64,000 nt of DNA, taken from assembly GCA_033558025.1 (NCBI GenBank), contig JAUCEF010000001.1, forward strand, positions 3,720,001 to 3,784,000, given 5' to 3'. This DNA comes from Phytophthora sp. 'mugwort'. Its lineage: Eukaryota; Oomycota; Peronosporomycetes; Peronosporales; Peronosporaceae. The position numbers were made by a program, and so were the translations under genes. Shown here in pieces: positions 55,128 to 64,000 of the stretch. The notes under the pieces were generated by a model. It worked only from the letters and a program-made list of their open reading frames with translations. It made no database searches and was not told the DNA's origin. Position 1 is the stretch's first letter. Each line of letters starts with the position of its first letter.

Positions 55128-58100
55128 GGGATTTGACAACAATAGTATAAATCCAAACTTAAGTGGCAAGACTAGTATAAGGGATGGTGTTTCTAGGGGA
55201 CCGAGCGCATAATTAATTCATCGGTACTCGCCAGTATCAGTAATGCATCACTAATTATCTTGGCGAACAATTTGGTCTACCCACTCCGCTTGTCACAAGC
55301 ATTTCTTCACCATTTCTAACGTATAGTATCAATCACAATATGTCATATAGGCAAAGCCGCGAGCTGCACGAGGAAGCTCTGAATCGTGGAGATGTGCCTT
55401 CTCGAATACACACGAACGGTTGCGACGGTGATTGCAGGTATGATTAAGTCGTTTCAGTTACTGTAATCGAAGCTTGGAAGGGAGAATCTATTCAAGAAAT
55501 TCTAGAGTGAGTGGGTCAACGAGAAACATGGTCTAACCACGCGTGCTAGCGACGTAGACAGTAGAGCGGACCTGCTCCAAAGTCAGATTAGGCGCCATCT
55601 TTGGATAAGTGAACTGCACCTTGTCTGCCAAGAGCGGCGGCATCGTCGTCGTGCAGGAGCTCGATGATGTCAAATTCGTGAGCATCATGAGGGGTGAGCT
55701 CATTGAGGTGGCTCCGACAAGTTCTGATATTATGGCTGGGTAGACCGCAGCGCTTGCAGTTGTACGTCGTTATTGAGCCGGACTCACCACTGCTCAGGAA
55801 CCGCTTTTGACGGGGACGACCGCGTGCTTTCCTGCTAGGAGGGGGCTGGGTTATTTCATTTGGCTCATCAATTTCTTCCTGGAGGGTAGATCCATGGACT
55901 TCCAAAGGTAGGCTTCTGTGTGCGTAGCCACGTGGTAGTAGCGATCGAAGTGGTTGACACAAGGTAAAGATTACCTCTAGCGTTCTAAACAATAATGATA
56001 TGTCTGCACGAGATACGTCGCTGATCCATAAACCCACCGGTACAGTGACTTTGGCTGAGGGTCACACGTCTACCGACTTGAACAGATGCTTGACGGTTGT
56101 ACACGTAGTATACATCATCGGAAGATGGTTTTACCAGATAGCATCCAATGGATTCGCTTTGTTTATCGTAGATGCGCATTGCTGATGGCGTGATTCGTCT
56201 TCCTTCTGCCGTCCATTTAATAGCAAATTGGCTACGTTCGAACGTCCGCGACATTATCGTGAAACAGACAGCTTTAATAAAACAAACGCAGGCAGTCCGC
56301 GTATCCCAACTGTAAGCTGCGTACCGAATACAATTTCCACAAAGTTCGACGTCCTCCAGTCATAGAGTGGTTGCACCCCGATGTTTGCAAAATACACCAA
56401 TTTTTGGGATGGATCGACTTCAGGTACTCTATTGGTTTGGTTCCAAGCTCCATCTCAATCCAAGCAAGTCGGCTGATATACTCCGACTCAGTGTAACACG
56501 ACTGTAGCTGCCATACGAGAACCTTGTGCTACTGTTTGACGTTGGAATGTTCATGGACAAAGTTTCGCGCTATGTAGGCCGTACCATATTTCACATTAAG
56601 ACCGCACCTGGCAGCAACAGACAGCATAGCAGCACTTCTTTCACGGAAGATGGGGATGCCTGACATTCAGTGCCACTCTGCACCAGTACGTCAAAGAACC
56701 AAACCAATTATAGCTGTCATTATCCTCGGATGGTACCAGTGCAAACGCAGTAGTCACGTTCTGCATGTTACCGTCCCGTCCAACAGGACGCATTTGTAAG
56801 CCGCTGTAATACTGGCATTTTGAATGCGAGCAGTCAATACCGAGCTGGTTGAGATGGAGCGAACCCGCCACGGTTTGAGCAATTACCATTGCACGTTTTG
56901 AACCGACCTTGATCAGCCAGCTTCATAATTGTGGTTGACCCGGTGTTCCTCACTCGAAACGCTTCTAAGTACGGTGCCATCAGCTCGTACGACTTCTTCA
57001 ACTCTTTCTCCGTTATTTCCATCACCATAGATTTCGCTCGATAGACAGAGCGCTTCTGTCCAACAAGAGATATGTTATCTCTCGAAGCTACTTATTCGAT
57101 TAGGGCCGCAGGTGACAGCGTGTTGTCAGCTTGACCGCGCTGACAAAAGTCGGTAAGTTTGCAATCTGACGCGTGGTCGCCTTAGCAACTGAGTTGCAGT
57201 CCATGTGATTCAAGTGCAAAGAAGATACTGCCCAAACTCCACTTATTCTCTTATAGATTTGAATGAAGAACGGACAAGTGCCTCCGTTGTGGCCAGACGA
57301 GCAAATGATCCGGCTGTCTACCCCGCTATGCCGCTGAACTTTGACGCTTTTCGTTTTGGACAATGCGTACGTTTTTTTTGCATGATGCAGCACAAGCGTA
57401 GCAGATACAAAAACGCATTCCCACAGCCAGCACCGGAAATTTTTTTGCCCAACTTAGCATCCATCTGGGTCGAGTCACAATTTATTTCTGAATATGGCAA
57501 CTCCACAACAAACTCACCATTCATTATATTCTCCTCATTCCCTGCTGGTTGTTTTGCCTTTTTGTCTATTAAGCCTCCGTTCGCTGAGTCATCATTTTGA
57601 ATCGAAGCGCCGCTGTCGTTCTCGAAATTTGATAGCTCCGCCCTTTGGCGGGAATGTTGGGCATCATCTACACCTTCACTAACAACCCCGGACACGCCTG
57701 AAACATTATCTACGCGCTCAGTGGTTTTACCAGTGCTTGATCGAATATCATCGATGCCTGTATCCATAATATCGCTCCTAACAGCGGCGAAAGTTTTGCC
57801 CTTTAGCTGCAAATGAGTTGAAGTTTGTAGCAACCCTGGCTTAAGATGGAATCTCCTTATTGTTTGTATTATTCGGTCTTTAACCGGAATCACTTTGCCC
57901 GACGCGGTCTCCACGCGAGAAAGCATCATCAGCTTCCACAGCACTCTTCCTGTGTCAACGTAGACAGGGTAGTCAAAGTCGGGCTCAACTTGAGTAACCA
58001 ACATTCTATGTATTCGTCGTGATTCCCCCAACCAAATGCCGGTAAATAGTACTCAATAACGTCCCCAACACAAAGTTCTTCGTACGGTAGCTGCGAAATA

Positions 58101-58399
58101 GGAATTGGGGCCCGGTGTTCGGCAGTATCATTCTTTCCGGGTGGTTCTCCTCGAAGTTGTCTTTTCCTAAATGATGTGGCTGCTCTTCTAATCGAGTGCG
58201 TCTCTCCCTAGAGAATGCGCCGCTAAAAATACACCCGTGCACTCAGTATCTATGTAGCTCCCTGTTTCCATTCTACCTATACTGGTCTTGGCATGACATA
58301 TTGGGCGCTCGCTCGCAAGGTTAGGCCTTACTAGTACTGTCATGGATATTACTAGTCTTGTCACTTAAGTTTCGATCCATACTATTGTTGTCAAATCCC
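55128..58399 (-). mobile_element. Mutator-like element (MULE) with terminal inverted repeats, inserted in hAT copy 2
   Basis: The 3272-bp element has terminal inverted repeats of about 50 bp (55128-55178 and 58349-58399), starting GGGATTTGACAACAATAGTA at both ends with four or five differences. It is flanked by an 11-bp direct duplication CCTTAATACAC at 55117-55127 and 58400-58410, within the usual 8-11 bp for MULEs. The insert lies in hAT sequence, and the uninterrupted site exists in hAT copy 1 near 40717. The coding region is on the minus strand and partly decayed. Confidence 0.93.
55588..58242 (-). pseudogene. MULE transposase (frames broken)
   Basis: From N- to C-terminus on the minus strand there is a leader region, a FAR1/MuDR-type zinc region VQRHSGVDSRIICSSGHNGG with CPFFIQIY and HLNHMDC (57100-57393), the MULE catalytic domain QLGIDCSHSKCQYYSGLQMR and DGNMQNVTTAFALVPSEDND (56641-56889), a SWIM finger ending RRISCRHIIIV (55985-56254), and a CCHC knuckle YNCKRCGLPSHNIRTC (55588-56037). 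Stops and frame changes separate the blocks. Some may be introns, but several are not, so I call it a pseudogene with caution. Confidence 0.8.
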
Positions 58400-58410
58400 C
58401 CTTAATACAC

Positions 58411-60100
58411 ATGCCACGTACACTCAATCCATAAGGAGCGGTTGTAACGAAGAAACAACAACACCTCGAGGTTGGTTGGTACCATCCTCTGCCGATGATC
58501 ACTGTATACCTGCCCAGCCAGCGAAAAAGTCGCTCAATATCATCAGATATTGGTGGTATCCACGCTAGGTCGACGTACTTGGAGTCATTCCCCCATTTTC
58601 ACAGCCTGTTTCTTTTGTAGAGTAGCTTGCGCAAACCCAATATTGCTTTTGTTGGTGCTGTTGGTCAGGAGAGGGGTGATAACCGGTAGCTCGAATTTTG
58701 CTAGCGATTTTTTTTCACTTTGAGTGAGTTCACTCTCGCGACCGCTTTGAATCTTCACAGTTCCGTCTTCGTCTGGAGATGTCACCACCTTGGCCGTTGT
58801 AGTAAGATGAGTGGGCAACTTCCCTCTGCCTCGAACGTCTCCACTAATTTGTCGAACAAAATACGCACGTCTTTTCAACAGTACCATCCGAGTGCTGTAG
58901 AGTCATATTGACAGATTGAAACTTCTTCAGGTACTCAAAGAGAGGCTTGACCTTGATTTATTTCTTGAGGTGTTGGGAGTAGTACACTAAAATCAGCGTC
59001 CTTCTCGTCCGGGTGCTTCTCAATCATCAAGTACCGTGCGATTTTTTATCCGATAAGCGCTTTACCAGCGCGTCGAATTTTTCTGAACAGGCATAGGACA
59101 CTCAGGACACTCCATCTTGCGACGGACGTGTTTTGCTTTGAGGTGCGCAAGTGGCGCATCAACGACGCACTCATGTCCACCTCGTTGCTGAAAAGCGCAA
59201 TGTGGCTCTGTACGGCTAGATTCATCCTGTGACTGGCGCACCCGATCAAGAAGCTAATTTTGCGACAAATACTGGCGTTACGCTTGCATTATCGCCAACT
59301 AGAAAGCAGAGCTGACTTACGTCGATCTCGTATTTGTCCAGATCCTTGTCGAAAAATTGAATAATTGCATCCGCATCAAAAATCTCTTTTGTCGGATCGT
59401 AGTGCTTTGGGTTGATAGGTTGAAAATTGAGCAGATATTGACGTCGGGTAGGTGGTGGAGAGACGGATCCGTCGTCAGAGCGTTCAGATAACTGCACTGC
59501 AGTCTTGACCCTAGATACAGATTATTGCAGAGTGTGACAGTAAGTACCCCCACAAAGTGGTATCTGTTGGATGACCACGCGTCGAACGCAATACCAATCT
59601 TCCTGCCCTTTAACTCAGCCGTGATAGTCTCGATAACATCGAATGAAAGATACTCCATGTTCGATATCAGTGTTTTCGTAGATATAGCCGACAACTTGGT
59701 GTTCTTGCGCACAAGCTGTGCTCGCAGAAGCTTATCCCACGGTTCTTCATGACCGTCCATTCAATCCAGTCGTGCACCTCCCTTTCAGCAAGATCGGCCT
59801 TAACAAACACAGACTCTTGAATGCCTTCCTGGTGCACCTGTCGAAAGGAATCGTCTACAACATCGCAACCGTGCTTGCGTAGCAGATGATCGACTAGGTT
59901 TGTGTAGCCTGTTCTGGACGCTTGAGCAAAGGTGTTCTAGCACAACTTGCATTTCTAGTCGGTGACCGTCTGCTGGATGAAAAGCGCGTGGACAACATCT
60001 TTGTTCGGCGTAGAAATGACATAACGAGGATGTTATGCGGTGTAACCTGTCTTAACGTAGAAGGATTTTGCAGAGGAATAGGACGTAGGAAGGTTAGTGT
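58411..60100 (-). pseudogene. hAT transposase, copy 2 (N-terminal and central part)
   Basis: On the minus strand a BED-type zinc finger lies at about 59950-59870 (CKLC, a stop, then RTGYTNLVDHLLRKHGCDVV), then GRKIGIAFDAWSSNRYHFVG (first catalytic Asp region) near 59590, QLCFLVGDNASVTPVFVAKL and LIGCASHRMNLAVQSHIALF near 59200-59310, and the C-terminal part shared with copy 1. A 10-bp tandem duplication (GTGTCCTGA/GTGTCCTAT near 59096-59116) is absent from copy 1 and adds a frameshift. The element is not functional as it stands. Confidence 0.8.
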
Positions 60101-61645
60101 GAAGGCGTTAATAATATACAGTGAGAGTAAGTGTAGGGCCCAAAGGTGCTTGCGTATTGTAGTCGGGAAAAGAAGAAGTGAGGACTTAGGAGTCCGGAGT
60201 GGAAGCTGGAGAGTTGTCTCCACCAACCACTCCAAATCATGTATACTATACTGTACACTATCGTGTCTATGTCTGTTAGCACATATGTCAATACATAAAA
60301 TGTACGTCCGAAATGTATACTTTGACTGCCTCCCACATTGAGGAATGTGCGATTACGTTGTGTTTTTATGGTTAATCTGAGAAAAAAACTTTCGTGCAGG
60401 AAAAACCAGTTCACCTCTTGTATTAAGGTTTTAAGCGCTTGTGTGTAGTGGATACATCTAGGAAACCTTTAAGGATAAACCTGTTTTGCGTACATTATTT
60501 GCTACCTTTTATGTCAATTATATTTATTCTTACAGAGATTGCTCTGTGAGTTTTACTTTAACGCAATTATTAAATTGATAGCGTTTACAGTGATTGAGAT
60601 GTTGCAAATTGGCAAATAGCTGAAAGTGCATATTCAATATAATGCCATTGGTGAATAATAATCCTTTGCAGCTTAGAAAATTTATAACTATGGTTGTAAG
60701 AACAACAGCAGTGCAATGTCATTGGTTGAAAACACAACTTTCTCGTCTAGAGTGCTGGATCACATTTCTATATGGGGTATTTTCTCCCTAGTGACCATTC
60801 GAGTATACTTTTTTTATCTCGTTTATTATACTAGCGAAGAGTATGTGTACCCCAAATTAATTGTTGGTGAAGTTCACACAACGCAGTTATATTGTTTCGT
60901 CAAGGCCTCGCGGGTTTGTTTGAAATTTATATAAGAGATGGCAACAAAACTCATCTTTCACCTCTGTAGACAGACGCATTATATGCTTGTCTTTACTTTT
61001 CAATAAGCATGATTTTTTTAATTTCATGCAACGCAATCGGTAAGGCCATGGTTTCTCCGTCGGTGTCTGGGTCTGGGAATATCCGAGCTTGAAATTCCCC
61101 GATGCTGTTCCCTGATTTCTCGGCTCCTGCTCGTAATCACGTTGAGGTCGGCGCTGCCTGGGCGCTTGTCGCCACTTTGCTGAATAAAGTAGAAGAGAAA
61201 CCTTTCACTGTCACTCAATGCAAATACAAGGTAAATACAAAGAAAGGTTTGGTTATATATATTTTTTAAGAGTGGATGCTAACCGTGCCGATGGTTATTA
61301 TGCACGTATGCTTAAAGATCAAATGGCTTAAGCAGAAATGGTCGCTCTACCGTGCCGATCTGAATGCTACTGGCAACGTGCCGAAGGCGACGCCTCCGCA
61401 GTGTCTAGATCTGATGCTTGGGCACTGGGCCCCAATCCAGGCATGCAGAACACGTCACTATGTGAAGGCACCCTTTATCACGGAGCTGGTGTAGAGAGTG
61501 ATAGCAATGCATCGCTCGATGAAGAATTGCCTGTGACGAATCGCAACAAGCAAAAAAAAGACGAACGGAGAGTGTGTCGAGGAAGGTAGTTTGTTTATTA
61601 TTTTTATTTTGTTTGTGCTGAAGCAGAAAGCTAACTAAACATTAC
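60101..61645. other. AT-rich region without a recognised gene
   Basis: 60430-61020 is strongly AT-rich. Open frames around 61024-61589 do not match any family I recognise, though one plus-strand frame near 61338-61589 ends in a charged, lysine-rich stretch and could be a remnant of a DNA-binding protein. Confidence 0.5.
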
Positions 61646-61972
61646 TGTAACGGGGTATCCAAGTACACCAAGTGATGTAGCCAACATCCCTATGGCGTCA
61701 ACGGTATGACGTAATGGATAGGTACCACATATATGGTACAGAGACCTCAGAGCCACTCAATAGAAGAACATCTAGGGTACTTATAGGTGACTAATAGTTA
61801 GTATGTAGACGTATTAAGAGAGGTCACCTATAAAATATATTCAGTCTTAAATCTACCTAGTTTTGGTAACAGTCACACAGGCCAGGGACTAGTGAACTGC
61901 CGTTCACTGGGACTTTATATACTCCCCGGAAGTCACACTTCCTGTGCGCAAGGTGTTGGGTGCCCCGTCACA
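61646..61972 (+). repeat. Probable 5' LTR of a gypsy element
   Basis: It starts TGTAACGGGGTATCC, a common start of oomycete gypsy LTRs, and ends CACA. Two bases later TGGTAGCACTTGTAGTC (61975) could be the primer-binding site. A TATAAAA box lies near 61829. The matching 3' LTR is not in the window, so the boundaries are inferred. Confidence 0.5.
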
Positions 61973-62040
61973 CTTGGTAGCACTTGTAGTCAATCCACGC
62001 CTACGCGGGTTACTACCTGAAACCTCTGGGTCCTAGCAAC

Positions 62041-63060
62041 ATGGACTGGAATGAGTTTCCTCATCTGAACGACTCACAGTTCGAGTCCGTTCGTAAGATG
62101 ACTGACATCTTTGGTATGGATGCCTTGCGTAGCTTGGCGTCGTCAACGCGTGACCGCGTTCGACATGTATGAGCGGGGCTCATCGAACGTGTTCGGAGCA
62201 ACCTGCAAGTTCCGGCCGCAGAGCCGAAACCGGTCTACCCCAAGCCACTAAGGCTGAAGGTAAACCCATATGAAGGGAAGGAAGGTGAAAACCTTCACTT
62301 CTGGGTGCGAGAAGTAGAGCTCGCAATGGATGCGGCTCTCGTCTCCTCGGAGCACCTCCGAGTGGCTTTTGCCCTCTCCAACCTTAGCGGGCGTGCTAAG
62401 CATTGGGCGGAAACGACAACGCCTGGATGCTTCGCATCCTGGGCTCAGCTGTGTGAACAGCTTAGAGCCGCGTTCCTCCCGGCGAACTATGATTACCGCC
62501 AGCGGTCACTCTTCCTGTTATGTAAACAGGGAAGCCGTGAGCTGCACGAGTACATCCAAGAGATGCGGGAACTCACCGCATCCCTCGTGGGAAACACACT
62601 CCCTGAACACATCAAGTGACGGTGTTCATTGACGGCCTAGGGTAGGCCCAGCCCGCACCCAGCAGTTTTGGGTGCAGCCCAATACTCTGGAAGAGGCGAT
62701 CCAAGACGCCCCCCAAGAGGAGTACAGTCACCGCCGGGCGCGCAAGCTGGCGGCGATGTGGCCAGGGGTTGCGACACCACCCCAAGTGGGCCAGTTCCCA
62801 TGGAACTTGGGCTCGCCGAGCAGCATGATATTCACTACTATAGCTGTGGTAAGCTAGGGCACATGGTACGTGCCTGTTCTGCGGGGGGACAACGAAAGCG
62901 TTTCCTTCAAAGCCCATCGCGCTCAAGGTCATTGGCAAAGGCCGCGACCCCACGGGCAGGGGAACGCAGGACACCAGTACCGGCGGCTTCGATCATCTGG
63001 GCATTGATGATGTGGGTGTTCTTCGTGCGAGCTATGACGATATATGCAAAGCAACAACGG
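62041..63060 (+). pseudogene. Decayed gypsy gag
   Basis: The frame starts MDWNEFPHLNDSQFESVRKM at 62041 and meets a stop near 62168. The gag core follows at 62305-62619 with NLSGRAKHWAETTTPGCFAS, LRAAFLPANYDYRQRS and ELHEYIQEMRELTASL. After a frame change come VQPNTLEEAIQ and a knuckle YYSCGKLGHMVRAC, in which the first Cys of CX2CX4HX4C is replaced by Tyr. Protease and polymerase are absent, so the element is truncated. Confidence 0.8.
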
Positions 63061-64000
63061 TTAGGTAGGCGCCAACACGAGTGCACATAGTAGTAGTATG
63101 GTGTTAATACCTATTACGCCCCTACAGCAAGCTCCTTCGGCCAAATATATATAGCGTCGCTGGGATGCTGTGCAGCAGTTCCTTGTTGGCTGTGATCGCA
63201 CCAGCGAAATCGACGACTGACGATATTGTTTTAAATATTTTTCTTGGCAATACCTATGCAGTAAGCCTGTGCAATATCTGGCGGTGGTACCTGGGCCGTA
63301 GCCTTGCCGTACGAGAAATCAAGCATACGAGAGGAGGACTTCCCATGGATTAACATCAGTTACTGTATAGGTTTGTACAGGGGGAGTCTAACCTAGCGAA
63401 AACCCCAAAACGGTTTTTATTATTTTATTATTGTCTTCTTTCCTAGCCAATTTCTTACTGATATCCTGGACGTATTTTTGCTTATATTGGTCCCACGTAT
63501 CAGTCACCTAGAGAGGTGGCTGATATTAGAAATAAGACTTATTTTATGCAAGGGAAACAGTAGCGAGTCCCCCTAGCTTATTTATATGACGAATACGTGC
63601 TTATTTGTGCGTTTCCTTTTTGCTTACTTTTTCTGCTTATTTCGAAGGTTCGACTCCTCCTAATATTACATACTTATGTACTACGTTTGACATGCATGCA
63701 CTGTATACTGTACTGTATAATGCATTTTGTTTGCAGGCTGTAATATTGCGCGTTCTATTCGAATTTCCCGCTGCGAATGCACTATTGTTTTCTCAAAGCA
63801 CCGTAATCGTACTTAGAAGGATCGTATCCATACCATTTTGGCCGATTTTTAGAATGCATTTGTCGATTCAAAACCCATGTTGATGAACCGGATAGCATAC
63901 GGCAGGTTGGGCTAGGACGACAGCCACTTGCTCTGCGTCCCAAGGCAGCTCAGGTATGGTTCATTCGCTAGTAGCGCTAGTTGAGGCAGTTGGAACGGTC
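63061..64000. other. Region without a recognised gene
   Basis: No protein family is recognised on either strand. An imperfect inverted pair AGGGGGAGTC (63379) and GAGTCCCCCTA (63566-63576) flanks about 190 bp of AT-rich sequence and might mark a small element or LTR remnant. Confidence 0.45.

Noticed and set aside
63378..63580. Terminal inverted repeats of a small DNA transposon
   Set aside because: The two arms (AGGGGGAGTC and GAGTCCCCCTA) match only over about ten bases with a mismatch, and no target duplication is visible.

Overview
The window looks like nuclear DNA of an oomycete, most like Phytophthora. The evidence is a mix of compact genes with short introns (about 65-90 bp, GT..AG), close divergent or convergent gene pairs, a cilium gene (CFAP418) fitting a zoosporic organism, and transposon families typical of these genomes (copia, gypsy, mariner, DDE_3/IS630-like, hAT, MULE). 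All identifications come from reading translations and motifs; no database search was run.

Layout. 1-1233: no gene, a short direct repeat. 1234-5049: a P5A-type ATPase gene (ATP13A1/SPF1 family). 5050-11282: transposon debris, namely a mariner transposase broken in two by a GATC-rich segment, then a decayed copia polymerase. 11283-39827: a tandem array of tRNA-Gly genes with 28 complete genes, 13 with anticodon UCC and 15 with CCC. The unit is about 1455 bp and has a 409-bp module (UCC to CCC) and a module of about 1047 bp (CCC to next UCC). The array is interrupted at 11950-19426 by a 7.5-kb non-LTR retrotransposon (LINE) inserted inside a tRNA-Gly(CCC) gene, with a perfect 16-bp target-site duplication. 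The right end of the array stops at exactly the same tRNA position (after nucleotide 26).

39828-41460: junction sequence, a hAT fragment and hairpins. 41464-52979: a gene island holding a GNAT acetyltransferase (possibly with an N-terminal zinc ribbon), a divergent class II photolyase-like protein, CFAP418, an NAA60-like acetyltransferase, a MutY adenine glycosylase, a small basic protein of unknown function, and a RadA/Sms-like protein with a probable organelle presequence. Three of these (photolyase-like, MutY, RadA) belong to DNA-repair families. 53295-60100: a DDE_3 transposase gene, then a second hAT copy inverted relative to the first and split by a 3.27-kb Mutator-like element with clear terminal repeats and an 11-bp target duplication; the first hAT copy preserves the uninterrupted site. 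61646-63060: the 5' part of a decayed gypsy element. The rest is AT-rich sequence in which I see no gene.

The most interesting biology is the tRNA-Gly array with a retrotransposon that appears to target it. The array shows unit duplication and deletion, a UCC/CCC chimera, a higher-order 7685-bp period, a fixed A3-C70 acceptor mismatch in every UCC copy, and CCC genes that mostly lack a nearby Pol III terminator.
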